Shown piece after piece: positions 1 to 8,417 of a stretch of DNA of 64,000 bases. This stretch comes from Desulfogranum japonicum DSM 18378 (GTDB lineage Bacteria; Desulfobacterota; Desulfobulbia; Desulfobulbales; Desulfobulbaceae): the NCBI RefSeq assembly GCF_000429945.1, contig NZ_AUCV01000014.1, positions 62,001-126,000 on the forward strand, in the 5' to 3' direction. How positions within the stretch are numbered: position 1 is the first letter of the stretch; each line of letters starts with the position of its first letter. The position numbers were made by a program, and so were the translations under genes. The notes beneath the pieces are model-generated. The model was not told where the DNA came from, did not search any database, and saw only the letters and a list, made by a program, of their open reading frames with translations.

Positions 1-548
1 CAACACGTTTTGGTAATGTGTTGGGATCCAGGGGGTCTGTAATACCGATTTTTAGAAATCAGATTATGAGGGGAGAGGCTGTAACATTAACAGATCCAGG
101 AATGACCCGTTTTATTATGAGCATTGCAGAAGCGGCACGTTTAGTTATTGACTCTGCGCAATTAGCGCAGGGCGGCGAAGTGTTTGTCACTAAAATGCCT
201 GTAATTCAAATTAAAGATCTTGCAGAAGTGATGATTCAAGAGCTGGCGCCTTTGCATGGATATGAGCCGACGGATATTCCTATAAATATTATTGGCAGTA
301 AAGCTGGTGAGAAGATGTATGAGGAGCTGTTGAGCCATGAAGAGACTCGCCGGACATACGAATTGCCTCAATATTTTGCCATTATACCAGCGTTCAGAGG
401 GTTGTATAGAAAAATTAGATATGAATATCATGATATTGTTTCTACAACTGTTGATCGTCCATATAATTCAGCGCAGGAAGCGTATTTAGATAAATCCGCT
501 ATTGCATCCTTTCTACATGAAAATAATCTTCTTTCTGATTCTCAGTAA
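1..548 (+). CDS. CapD/FlaA1-type nucleotide-sugar 4,6-dehydratase, C-terminal part
   Basis: This is the 3' end of a gene that begins before the window; the open frame runs in from position 3, so the GTG at 18 is internal. The first residues visible, RFGNVLGSRGSVIPIF, are the signature of Polysacc_synt_2 (CapD/PseB/FlaA1) short-chain dehydratases. The C-terminal GEKMYEELLSHEE motif is also typical. By family knowledge these enzymes act on UDP-N-acetylhexosamines in the cytoplasm and give 4-keto-6-deoxy sugars for surface glycans. The Rossmann nucleotide-binding part is outside the window. It leads directly into UDP-sulfoquinovose synthase and a flippase, which supports a role in EPS or O-antigen precursor supply. 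The exact substrate and stereochemistry cannot be read from this part. Confidence 0.88.
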   Translation, partial: TRFGNVLGSRGSVIPIFRNQIMRGEAVTLTDPGMTRFIMSIAEAARLVIDSAQLAQGGEVFVTKMPVIQIKDLAEVMIQELAPLHGYEPTDIPINIIGSKAGEKMYEELLSHEETRRTYELPQYFAIIPAFRGLYRKIRYEYHDIVSTTVDRPYNSAQEAYLDKSAIASFLHENNLLSDSQ

Positions 549-602
549 GTCCTCTTTCAGGAATAGTAAAATACGTATTATCGATACTCTCGAGGTAGTG
601 CT

Positions 603-1787
603 ATGCACATTTTGATTTTGGGCGGAGATGGCTATTTAGGGTGGCCAACAGCCATGTATTTCTCTGGCAAGGGACATGACGTTACCGTAGTAGACAATTA
701 TTTTCGTCGGAATGCCTGTACGGAGTTGGACTGTGGCACATTGTTCCATGTTCCCTCGTTATCGGAACGTGCCGCTATCTGGCAAGAAAAAACCGGGTAC
801 ACTATCCAGGTAGTCATTGGTGATTTGACAGATCCTGAAGTAATGCGCTCATTTTTTACAGGGGATGTTACATATCAATGGCCGAGTAACGGAGCCGTTT
901 GTGCTCCTCCAGATACTGTAATACATTATGCGGAACAACCTTCCGCGCCATATTCTCTTCTTAATTATAAGTACGCAAATACTACGATTTCCAACAATCT
1001 GTTGGTCACGAACAATCTCATGTTTGCTTTGAAGGACTTAAAGCCGGATACCCATGTTATTCACATAGGCACCATGGGAGAGTATGGCACTCCAAACATA
1101 GATATTGAAGAAGGGTGGCTTGAAGTTGAGCATAAAGGTCGTAAGGATACCTTCCTGTTTCCTCGTCAAGCATCTTCCATCTATCATACATCTAAAATTA
1201 TGGATACGGATCTTATGTGGTTTGCCGTACGCACATGGAAGCTTCGTATTACCAACTTGATGCAAGGGCCGGTGTATGGACTTGAGACCGATGAATCAAA
1301 GATTGATTCACGTTTGAAGACTATTTTTAATTACGATGAAATTTTTGGGACAGTGGTTAATCGCTTTATTACCCAGGCTATCGTTGGCTATCCGCTAACC
1401 GTCTATGGCCAAGGGGGGCAGACAAGAGGCTATCTGAATATAAAGGATACTCTGCAGTGTGTTGGCAAGGCTGTGCAAACACCTGCAAAGCAGGGTGAGT
1501 TTCGATTTTTCAACCAGATAATGGAAACATTCACAGTGCGAGAACTGGCAGAACTCACGTGCACTGTCGGAAGAAGCCTCGGGTATGATGTTGTAATACG
1601 ATCTGTTGAAAATCCGAGAAAAGAAGCTGAAGAGCATTATTACAACCCTGTGTATCATGGATTGCTAGATATAGGTGTAATTCCTCATTACTTAACTGAA
1701 GAAGTAATGAAGGAGATTTTTTTACTTATTGCTCCCTTTAAAGATGCTATCCGTAAGGATGTAATTTTTAAAGGCATCAAATGGTAA
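603..1787 (+). CDS. sqdB: UDP-sulfoquinovose synthase (SQD1/SqdB family)
   Basis: A 394-residue short-chain dehydrogenase-like enzyme. The N-terminal LGGDGYLGWPTA is the SQD1 form of the nucleotide-binding glycine motif. The signature stretch HIGTMGEYGTPNIDIEEG and the later YGQGGQTRGYL are close to plant SQD1 as I remember it. The expected catalytic residues are present: T157, Y194 and K198 (YxxxK in SSIYHTSK). The family converts UDP-glucose and sulfite to UDP-sulfoquinovose in the cytoplasm. Compared with plant SQD1 there seems to be an extra segment of roughly a dozen residues around 85-104. An ATG start with GAGG just upstream fits. It overlaps the next gene by 7 bp. Its place among Wzx, sulfotransferase and GT genes suggests sulfoquinovose goes into a polysaccharide rather than only a sulfolipid; that is inference. 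Confidence 0.9.
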   Translation: MHILILGGDGYLGWPTAMYFSGKGHDVTVVDNYFRRNACTELDCGTLFHVPSLSERAAIWQEKTGYTIQVVIGDLTDPEVMRSFFTGDVTYQWPSNGAVCAPPDTVIHYAEQPSAPYSLLNYKYANTTISNNLLVTNNLMFALKDLKPDTHVIHIGTMGEYGTPNIDIEEGWLEVEHKGRKDTFLFPRQASSIYHTSKIMDTDLMWFAVRTWKLRITNLMQGPVYGLETDESKIDSRLKTIFNYDEIFGTVVNRFITQAIVGYPLTVYGQGGQTRGYLNIKDTLQCVGKAVQTPAKQGEFRFFNQIMETFTVRELAELTCTVGRSLGYDVVIRSVENPRKEAEEHYYNPVYHGLLDIGVIPHYLTEEVMKEIFLLIAPFKDAIRKDVIFKGIKW

Positions 1788-3163
1788 TGCCTTCTCAAAA
1801 AATACAACAATTGAAGCGTATTCCACAATATACGTTTTTTGAAAATCTGTTTGCAAACCGATTGTTTGGTAGTGCGGTATGGGTTTTTGCTGGAAAACTC
1901 TTTTCCGCTATTGCAACAGTGGTCATAAACGGTTTGCTCGCCAGGATGCTCACCCCGGAAGAATTAGGGGTGTATTTTATTCTGCTCAGTATTGTTGGGA
2001 TGGCGGCTTTAGTTGCTCAATTAGGATTGGGACAGGTAATTGTCCGCCAAATTTCCTCTGCTCGTGGTTTGCAAGATTGTGCATCTATAAAACCTGATAT
2101 TCAATTCATTCTGCTTGTCGTCGTAATTATAAGCTGTGTAGTTTTTTTTATTGGGCAAACAGCATGGATGGGGAAAATAATTCATGCTGTCTTCCAGTCT
2201 CAAACGATAAATAGCAATATATTCATTCCTTTTCTCACTGTACCATTTTTAGCATTGCAAACTATTTTAGCTGAAGGACATAGAGGATTTGATGATATAC
2301 CAAAAGCGACAGTCTTTGGGGGGGTATCTACTAATGCTCTTCTTATGTCTTTTCTCTTGGGGGCTTTTTTTTGTATAGCTGGAATGACATTGTCCCAAGC
2401 TCTTGTTTTTACATTAATTGCTACGGTTGTCTCCGTTGTGATTTCTTTCGCTTTGTTCGTGAAAAAAGTACATGCAGTAAGCGAAAAATGCAATACTGTG
2501 GCAAATTATAAGGCGATATTATCTGCTAGCTATCCGCTTCTTGTTTATAGCCTTATGATATTTGCCGTAAATCAGGCTCCATTATGGATTATTGGTTCGT
2601 TTTTATCTGAAGAATCTGTCGCTTATTATGGCGCAGCTTTGAGATTAGTTCAACCTATTACAATGCCCCTCCTGATAGTTAACGCTATTGTTGCTTCAAA
2701 AATTTCCGAAATGCATATTAGAGGTAAACATGCTGAGTTGGAAAGAATGCTACGTTCTTGTGCAACTCTTGCAGGTGTTCCATCGTTAATTCTCTTGTTT
2801 GTCTTTATGTTTTTTTCAGCTGATGTGCTCGCTGTTGTTTTTGGCGAGAAGTATAGACATGCAAATGATTTACTCATCATTTTGTGTGCCGGAAAAATAC
2901 TCAGTGTTCTGGCGGGATCCTGCGGTATGCTTCTTATTCATACCGGTAACGAAAAGGTGCTCACTGTTACTTCTGTTATTGTCGGTTTGCTCACTGTAGC
3001 TCTTTCAATTTTACTGGTACAATATGGTGCAGTGGGTATAGCTATTGCTGTCGCAACAGGGATATCTATACAAAATATTATTCTCTTGATTGTTGGCAAG
3101 GCAAAAGTTGGTATCTGGACATCTATGCATATTAACTTCTTTGGAATAAAGAAGTTATTATAA
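1781..3163 (+). CDS. Wzx-like polysaccharide flippase (MATE/MOP superfamily)
   Basis: A 460-residue polytopic inner-membrane protein with about a dozen hydrophobic segments. The first follows a short basic N-terminus, at FGSAVWVFAGKLFSAIATVVINGLLARML (about residues 29-57). The motif LLARMLTPEELGVYFILLS is typical of Polysacc_synt / MurJ-like flippases, where an early helix ends in R followed by [ST]PEEfGly. Such proteins move undecaprenyl-linked oligosaccharides across the inner membrane for Wzy-dependent polymerisation. The start ATG lies in the 3' end of the sulfoquinovose synthase gene (ATGGTAATG), which points to translational coupling. A second in-frame ATG two codons on is an alternative. 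Together with the Wzy-like gene at 5.7 kb and Wza/Wzc-like genes at 14.8-18 kb this gives a complete Wzx/Wzy export route. Confidence 0.85.
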   Translation: MVMPSQKIQQLKRIPQYTFFENLFANRLFGSAVWVFAGKLFSAIATVVINGLLARMLTPEELGVYFILLSIVGMAALVAQLGLGQVIVRQISSARGLQDCASIKPDIQFILLVVVIISCVVFFIGQTAWMGKIIHAVFQSQTINSNIFIPFLTVPFLALQTILAEGHRGFDDIPKATVFGGVSTNALLMSFLLGAFFCIAGMTLSQALVFTLIATVVSVVISFALFVKKVHAVSEKCNTVANYKAILSASYPLLVYSLMIFAVNQAPLWIIGSFLSEESVAYYGAALRLVQPITMPLLIVNAIVASKISEMHIRGKHAELERMLRSCATLAGVPSLILLFVFMFFSADVLAVVFGEKYRHANDLLIILCAGKILSVLAGSCGMLLIHTGNEKVLTVTSVIVGLLTVALSILLVQYGAVGIAIAVATGISIQNIILLIVGKAKVGIWTSMHINFFGIKKLL

Positions 3164-3320
3164 ATACGTTGGAATGCTCATTTCGAAGAGCAATGGTAAT
3201 GCGTGTGTATTAGCTGATTATACAAAAGAGCTTTTTATAGAATTCTCGCCTTTGCAAACGTATTACGTTTATGAAATCGCCGGCGTGTAGCCGGTATTAT
3301 TGAATTATAGAACGATAAAA

Positions 3321-4283
3321 ATGAAACGATTACAGCCTGTTTTTGTTGTTGGATGTTATCGGTCTGGGACCACGTTGTTGCGTTTAATATTAAGTTCGCA
3401 TTCAAGTATTTATATTTCACAGGAAACACATTACATTGCTAATGTTTTTGGAAAAATTAAAAATGAATTTACCCAATTCGATCAAGTTTCTTTAACAAAA
3501 ATTATTGAACCTGTTCGTGCGTATTTACTACGAGAAGGGTGGGAAAAAATTCCTACAAAAGAAGATCTTTCTGTTTTATTTGATAAAGACTACTGCTCCT
3601 ACGCTGATTTCATACAGGAAGTGGCACTTTTTGAGTTAAATTCTAATAAAAGAGAGTCGCTATTATACTGGGGAGATAATACACCACAGTACGTTGGTTC
3701 CATGCAACTTCTCAATATTTTATTCCCTGAATGCAAATTTATTGTGATGGTTAGAGATCCTAGGGATGTTGTTGCTTCTGCACTGAAACTTAAATTTCAA
3801 GGAAAAACTCCAATAGGGATTGCAATTGATTGGCAACAGGCGTTAGCCTATAGTTTATCTGCGAGGGAGAAGTATGGTGCAGGCAGGGTTATGCTGCTTA
3901 AATATGAAAATTTGGTACTCAACACAAATGAATCTGTCAAAAAAATAATTGATTTTCTTGGTATAGATTTTGAAGATGAAATGCTGAAGTTCTATGCAAC
4001 GGACGATGCAAAAAAAATGCAAAAGCATACCCATCATCAATCTCTTAATAAACCTATCTCTTCAAAGTCGATAGGACGTTTCAAGAAAGACCTCACACAA
4101 AAGCAGATTAATAACATAACTCTGTATTTAGCTGAATATTTATTCTCGCTCAATTATATTTCTCAACAAGAATATCTTCAGAGTGTTTGCGATTCAACTG
4201 CAAATAGATTGAATTTGTATAGTTGTATGGTTGCAGAGTGGGGGTGGAGATGGCTAGGTCATGTTAAGTCCAAGGTAATATAA
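3321..4283 (+). CDS. PAPS-dependent sulfotransferase
   Basis: A 320-residue cytoplasmic sulfotransferase of the Sulfotransfer family. The 5'-phosphosulfate loop is GCYRSGTTLLR (residues 11-21). The 3'-phosphate-binding region is FIVMVRDPRDVVAS, near residue 140. These are the two PAPS-binding motifs of the family. I chose the ATG at 3321; an upstream TTG at 3300 would add only seven residues. The gene stands 157 bp after the flippase, so it may have its own transcript or be part of a long operon. In context it most likely sulfates a sugar of the exopolysaccharide or its lipid-linked precursor. With the sulfoquinovose synthase it makes the predicted polymer doubly sulfur-bearing. The acceptor cannot be told from sequence. 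No PAPS-synthesis gene is seen in the window. Confidence 0.85.
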   Translation: MKRLQPVFVVGCYRSGTTLLRLILSSHSSIYISQETHYIANVFGKIKNEFTQFDQVSLTKIIEPVRAYLLREGWEKIPTKEDLSVLFDKDYCSYADFIQEVALFELNSNKRESLLYWGDNTPQYVGSMQLLNILFPECKFIVMVRDPRDVVASALKLKFQGKTPIGIAIDWQQALAYSLSAREKYGAGRVMLLKYENLVLNTNESVKKIIDFLGIDFEDEMLKFYATDDAKKMQKHTHHQSLNKPISSKSIGRFKKDLTQKQINNITLYLAEYLFSLNYISQQEYLQSVCDSTANRLNLYSCMVAEWGWRWLGHVKSKVI

Positions 4284-4352
4284 TAATCACTGTTTGCTAT
4301 TGTGTAGAATAACCACTATTACATCAAACCTGGATCAAATAAATTTTGAACT

Positions 4353-5462
4353 ATGAAAATACTTTTTATACACAGAGTCGAGTTAGGTCGATCAGAACAG
4401 GCTACAGTGAATTATATCCCTTGCACTTTAGCTCAACAGGGACATCAAGTAAGCATGGTGGCGGCCAGTGGAGGTAGTACCGATCTCCTCGAATCAAATG
4501 GAGTGACTGTGTATTATGCTAACAATCCCTTAGAGCGATTCTACACAATACGCCGGGTTCTCAAATCTTTTTCCCCTGATATTGTCCATGTTTTCACCTT
4601 TGCAGGCTTTGGTCTCATCCCGTTTCTTTCATTGGGTATAAAAAGGCCAAAATATGTATGTGACATTAGGTCCCCGCTTGTGTGGAAAGGGATTATGAGA
4701 AAAATTATACAGTCTAAATCGAATCTTGAACGTAAAGGATATGACCTCATTTTTTCGCATAGTGAGTTGTCTGCGAAAACAGTATTTGGAAAAGAGGTGC
4801 CGGTCACAGTGGTACCTCCTGGTGTTGATCTGCTGTCAATTCCGACTATTCCAATAAAAACAGAAGCTAGAAAATTTGTGTATATTGGATCGCTCAATGA
4901 AGGAAGAGAGCTTGGAACTATGCTGCGGGCTTTTGCTAAGGTTGCTGCTGAAAACAAAGATATCACCCTGGATATTTATGGCAATGGCAATATCAAAGAG
5001 TCTCTTGAGCAGCTGGTTGCGTCTCTTAAGCTTAGCGATAGAATACTGTTTCATGGGGCTGTTGAGAGGAAGAAACTGTTTTCGAACCTGGTAGAGTACG
5101 ATGTTGGTTTGTCGTATGTACCAAAAGGTATTTTGGATGGCGGCCCCCCATTAAAAACATTGGAGTATTTTGCTTTTCATATGCCAGTGGTCGCTACTAA
5201 TACGGTTGGAAATCTGATGTTTGTTAACAGTGAAAACGGTGTCATTACACAGGATGATATTGAATCATATGCTCAGGGGATTCGAGACATGGTGAACTCG
5301 TCAAATGTTCCTCATATGAGCAAAGCTGCGAGGGAAAGTGTTGAAATTTGGGGCTGGCAATCAATTGTTTCCCGTATCGTGCTGCCAAGTTATGAGAAGG
5401 TGTTAACGGTGACTGGTCACAGGGTTAACAACGCTGATATTTCAATTGGTTCAGAGTCGTAA
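4353..5462 (+). CDS. Glycosyltransferase family 4
   Basis: A 369-residue GT-B fold glycosyltransferase. The C-terminal Rossmann half carries VPPGVDL (about residues 149-155), FVYIGSL, DIYGNGN, ILFHGAV and a PPLKTLEYFAFHMPVVATN segment matching the sugar-nucleotide-binding E-x7-E region of GT4. It should act in the cytoplasm at the inner membrane, adding a sugar to the lipid-linked EPS unit; the donor is unknown. The last ~18 codons (from about VTGHRVNN) and the stop codon are not typical GT4 sequence. They are encoded by the first part of a dispersed repeat that starts at 5409, so the original C-terminus was probably replaced when the element arrived. This may or may not affect activity, because GT4 C-termini tolerate variation. 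Confidence 0.85.
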   Translation: MKILFIHRVELGRSEQATVNYIPCTLAQQGHQVSMVAASGGSTDLLESNGVTVYYANNPLERFYTIRRVLKSFSPDIVHVFTFAGFGLIPFLSLGIKRPKYVCDIRSPLVWKGIMRKIIQSKSNLERKGYDLIFSHSELSAKTVFGKEVPVTVVPPGVDLLSIPTIPIKTEARKFVYIGSLNEGRELGTMLRAFAKVAAENKDITLDIYGNGNIKESLEQLVASLKLSDRILFHGAVERKKLFSNLVEYDVGLSYVPKGILDGGPPLKTLEYFAFHMPVVATNTVGNLMFVNSENGVITQDDIESYAQGIRDMVNSSNVPHMSKAARESVEIWGWQSIVSRIVLPSYEKVLTVTGHRVNNADISIGSES

Positions 5463-5583
5463 CTTATCACAGCTTCTTCAGGTTGAGGCAAGCGCGTTTT
5501 TTCGCAGGTAAGCGAAGACTCCGGTAGGCTGTCTCTGCGGAAAACCTCGATCGTGCAAAGATGGAGCACCTGTGATCAGTTAC
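5409..5583. repeat. MITE-like element, full copy 1
   Basis: About 175 bp bounded by inverted ends: GTGACTGGTCAC at the left and GTGATCAGTTAC at the right. A second copy of the left-end motif (GTAACTTATCACAG) lies inside at 5459. Conserved internal parts are GATATTTCAATTGGTT and a long hairpin whose arms run from GCAAGCGCG to GATCGTGC. It shares this order with the copy at 50121. Relative to that copy it carries an extra stretch, AGGTAAGCGAAGACTCCGG, that resembles another repeat at 34498. It encodes the C-terminal end and stop codon of the GT4 gene. The sequence from 5584 to 5731 holds no gene I can support; a further ATGATCAGTTATG at about 5625 looks like a decayed end of the same element. 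Confidence 0.7.
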
Positions 5584-5731
5584 GTGCAAAGAGGTGAGCG
5601 GCCAGCAGGAGACTTAGTGGGGGTATGATCAGTTATGGCATGGTCGTTTTAATCTCGCATGCGCCAAAGAGGGTATAGGAGGTTTCGAGGTGATCCTTTA
5701 CCTTTAAACAGGAAAAATATAGGCAAAATTC

Positions 5732-7018
5732 TTGAAACTATTTTACAACATTGTAGCATTATTGCTTGCTGATGCCGTTCTAAAAGATGTTCTTACTGGG
5801 TATCCTTTTAATAGTTCGTTGAAAGTCAGGTATTTTGATGACCTCTTGTTAATATTTCTGTATGTATTAACCATTGCTATTATCGCAAAGCGAAAGCGTA
5901 TCCCAAGAGAAGTAAGATTGTTTGTAGGAATGGTGTTGAGTGTTGTTGTATACTGTTTCATTCAGAGTCTTTTTGGCTCAAGTCTTGTATATAATAACGC
6001 ATTTTGGACTTTAAGGGATAATTACTATCACGCAATTATACCTGTATATTTTCTTTTAGTAATTCAAGGTAGAGGTAATACTGAGTATTACCTTCTTAAA
6101 ACGCAACATTTCATTTTTAGGTGTGTGAAATACTTCGTTATACTTGAAATATTTTTTGTTGGTTTTCAAGAGGTATATCATCTAGGGACAACTGGATCAA
6201 TTTTATTAGAAGATGATGTCACAGGTTCTTTAGGATTCGGGATGTCACATGCCCTCTCTTGTTCAATAATAATGTGTTTACCTGTATTAGTATATCTGAA
6301 GCAATGGAAATGGTTTGTACTCGCTCTGGCTATCCCTTTTCTCGCAAGTGCTCGTGGCGCAATAGTGGTATCTCTTGCCAGTTGTGGCCTGATATATGTG
6401 TTAGTCTACTTTCGACAAAACAGCATATCATATCAGATGAGAAGAAGATTGGCGATTTTGGGAGTCTTGATCGCCGTTTTGACTCCTTCAATGTTCACCT
6501 ATTATAACGCTTTCTCTTCTCAGCATGGAGGCGCAGCCATTGATCTCCCAGTCCTGATTGACCAACATACACGACCATTGAAAAAAAAGGCATACACAAC
6601 GACTAAAATATCATTTCTTATCTATAATTATCATCTGGTTCAATCCAAAGGGAAAGTATGGATTGGAACAGGACCTGGAAGCTACGCTTCCCGTACAGCA
6701 AAAGTCCTCAATGCTCCACTGTATCGATCAGTAGTTAATAGAATTATTGATGGTGGAAGGTTGTTTGTAGGCGGAAGCTCTTTAAATGTATGGTTGGTAG
6801 AATATGGTCTCATTGGGACAATCTTGTTTTTTCTTATCCCATGGACATACATTATTAAATATATGTATTCGTCAGGTTTGCATTGTTTCTTTATTGGTTT
6901 TACTTTCTTTTTCTGTTGTCTCTTAAATAAGCTTACAGAGCATTATTCAACAGGTTTACTTTTTTGGGTACTTTTCACCTGGTCTGTTGTTTTAACTCTA
7001 AGAAAAAGAATGGTCTGA
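5732..7018 (+). CDS. Wzy-like O-antigen/EPS polymerase or ligase (multi-TM)
   Basis: A 428-residue protein made almost wholly of hydrophobic helices (about ten). It has one longer polar, non-cytoplasmic-looking loop around residues 265-345, which contains GTGPGSYASR. This layout fits the O-antigen ligase / Wzy polymerase superfamily, where a G-x-G-x-G-x-Y-like motif in the large periplasmic loop is common (GIGPGNF-type in many members). It would polymerise flipped repeat units at the outer face of the inner membrane. The start is TTG; AGG at 5721-5723, 8 bp upstream, supports it, and there is no nearby better ATG. Sequence conservation in this family is low, so the call rests on topology, the loop motif and position next to Wzx and GT genes. 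It could instead be a ligase for a lipid-linked glycan. Confidence 0.72.
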   Translation: MKLFYNIVALLLADAVLKDVLTGYPFNSSLKVRYFDDLLLIFLYVLTIAIIAKRKRIPREVRLFVGMVLSVVVYCFIQSLFGSSLVYNNAFWTLRDNYYHAIIPVYFLLVIQGRGNTEYYLLKTQHFIFRCVKYFVILEIFFVGFQEVYHLGTTGSILLEDDVTGSLGFGMSHALSCSIIMCLPVLVYLKQWKWFVLALAIPFLASARGAIVVSLASCGLIYVLVYFRQNSISYQMRRRLAILGVLIAVLTPSMFTYYNAFSSQHGGAAIDLPVLIDQHTRPLKKKAYTTTKISFLIYNYHLVQSKGKVWIGTGPGSYASRTAKVLNAPLYRSVVNRIIDGGRLFVGGSSLNVWLVEYGLIGTILFFLIPWTYIIKYMYSSGLHCFFIGFTFFFCCLLNKLTEHYSTGLLFWVLFTWSVVLTLRKRMV

Positions 7019-7022
7019 GAGT

Positions 7023-7226
7023 AGATACAAATTTGTTGTTGAACAGCTTTTTTCGACCTTTGATACACACCTGCATGCCAATGGCTGTAGGGTGAAGGAT
7101 GTGCTGATCGTTGATGTCAGTATCGTGAGCGGTCTAGATACTACATCCGTCGTTATGCTAATGCCGACATCAGTCAGGCATCATTTCAGGCTGGCCGACG
7201 AACAAACGTTGGCAAAAGGATGTGAG
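7023..7226 (+). pseudogene. Remnant of an IS5/IS1182-type transposase
   Basis: Reading in frame from 7023 gives RYKFVVEQLFSTFDTHLHAN followed by GCRVKDVLIVDVSIVSGLDTT. This resembles the stretch of IS5-family DDE transposases that leads into the first catalytic Asp (LF..in..L...Gl.v..gtivDAtiv). Only about 70 codons survive, without a start, the second Asp or the Glu. Downstream the frame runs straight into a solo end of the dispersed repeat at 7227. The call is moderate: the match is by eye on a short, degraded piece. Apart from this and the repeat end, the 323 bp between the polymerase and pyruvyl transferase genes hold nothing else I can support. Confidence 0.42.
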
Positions 7227-7271
7227 GTGACTGATCACGGGGTTATCTACAATGATATTTCAATTAGTTAC
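7227..7271. repeat. Solo left end of the MITE-like element
   Basis: GTGACTGATCACGGGG followed after a short variable stretch by GATATTTCAATTAGTTAC matches the left part of the elements at 5409 and 50121. The right part, with the inner hairpin, is missing. It is fused to the transposase remnant upstream. Confidence 0.6.
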
Positions 7272-7340
7272 GATGTGAGCATGCATTGATTATAAATTAT
7301 GCTCCCTTGGACATAATCAGATTTTTTAAGAAGGGTATAT

Positions 7341-8417
7341 ATGAGTAATAAAATTTCAATCTGGTCACCACTGCGCTATGCAAATTATGGTGACGATATG
7401 CAAGCTGTTATACTTGCGAAATATCTCACTGCGCTTGGATATTCAGTCAAACTATATCAACTGGAAGAAGGATTGGCAGAGAGATATAATCTGGAATCTG
7501 CACCAACAATCGAAAAACTCTGTGAAGATGTCAAGCTCTGCATTATTGCCGGTGGGGCACTCCTGACGCCGTTCAATATCGCTAAACGCTGTCTGCATAA
7601 AGCAGCTATTGAGTATGAAAACGATTTTAAAGATCTCTACAATGCCACAAAGAGCTATCCTGTAAAATTTTGTGCCATTTCCATGGGCGGTGACGGGCAG
7701 CTTCGGATACCTCAGTTGTATTATTCCAAATCTCGCATCAATTTTTTTAAATCAGATAGCTTTTTACATGGCACCGTACGGCTTGCAGGAGATATTGAAC
7801 AGATGAAAAGATTTGGGAAAATATTTAAATATTATCCCGATATGCTCTTTCAAGCCCCGAATTATTTCGAATGCCAAAAACTGCAGCCTACAGAAAAATT
7901 TCGTGTTGGGATTAATTTTAAAAAGGGTAAATACCTGGATAAGCAACTTCTGTCAGATATCCATACGTATGCAGAAAAGTATGATGATATCGAATTTCAT
8001 TTTACGACCTCTCATATGGAGAAAGTCGGCCTTGATTATCAATATGTACCCTCAAAAGAAAGTAAAAATATAAAGATCGCGCGATATGAATATCCCGATC
8101 AACTTTTGGGTGTATTAGGTTCAATGGATATATTCATCACCTCAATGCTGCACTTAGGTATGACAGGATTAACAGTAGGTACCCCATTTATCAGTTATCG
8201 AGGGCCAGGTAAAACTAAATCGTTTCTGCATTCAATAGGTGGCGATTGGGCAATAGTTAATGACAATATCCGTTTTGAAGAGTTGAAAAATAACTTTTTC
8301 TCTAAATCTCGGGAGGAATTATTCCGCCAATTTGATGAATCAATTCTTTCTACAATGATCAAAGAGAGTGAATCACACTTCGAATTCTGTAAGGAAATTG
8401 CAGAGAGCTATGGTTGA
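7341..8417 (+). CDS. Polysaccharide pyruvyl transferase (WcaK/CsaB family)
   Basis: A 358-residue protein with the PF04230 layout. The N-terminal WSPLRYANYGDDMQAVIL corresponds to the family's glycine/asparagine-rich start. A central GGGALLT-like segment (CIIAGGALLTPFN) and a C-terminal MDIFITSMLHLGMTGLTVGTPFISY correspond to the second half of the GT-B-like fold. These enzymes add a ketal-linked pyruvate from phosphoenolpyruvate to a sugar of a surface polysaccharide. The SD-like AAGAAGGG lies about 6 bp before the ATG. The stop overlaps the start of the FrhB-like gene by 8 bp. That pairing recurs in many EPS loci, by my recollection. The modification would add negative charge to a polymer that already appears sulfonated and sulfated. 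Confidence 0.82.
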   Translation: MSNKISIWSPLRYANYGDDMQAVILAKYLTALGYSVKLYQLEEGLAERYNLESAPTIEKLCEDVKLCIIAGGALLTPFNIAKRCLHKAAIEYENDFKDLYNATKSYPVKFCAISMGGDGQLRIPQLYYSKSRINFFKSDSFLHGTVRLAGDIEQMKRFGKIFKYYPDMLFQAPNYFECQKLQPTEKFRVGINFKKGKYLDKQLLSDIHTYAEKYDDIEFHFTTSHMEKVGLDYQYVPSKESKNIKIARYEYPDQLLGVLGSMDIFITSMLHLGMTGLTVGTPFISYRGPGKTKSFLHSIGGDWAIVNDNIRFEELKNNFFSKSREELFRQFDESILSTMIKESESHFEFCKEIAESYG

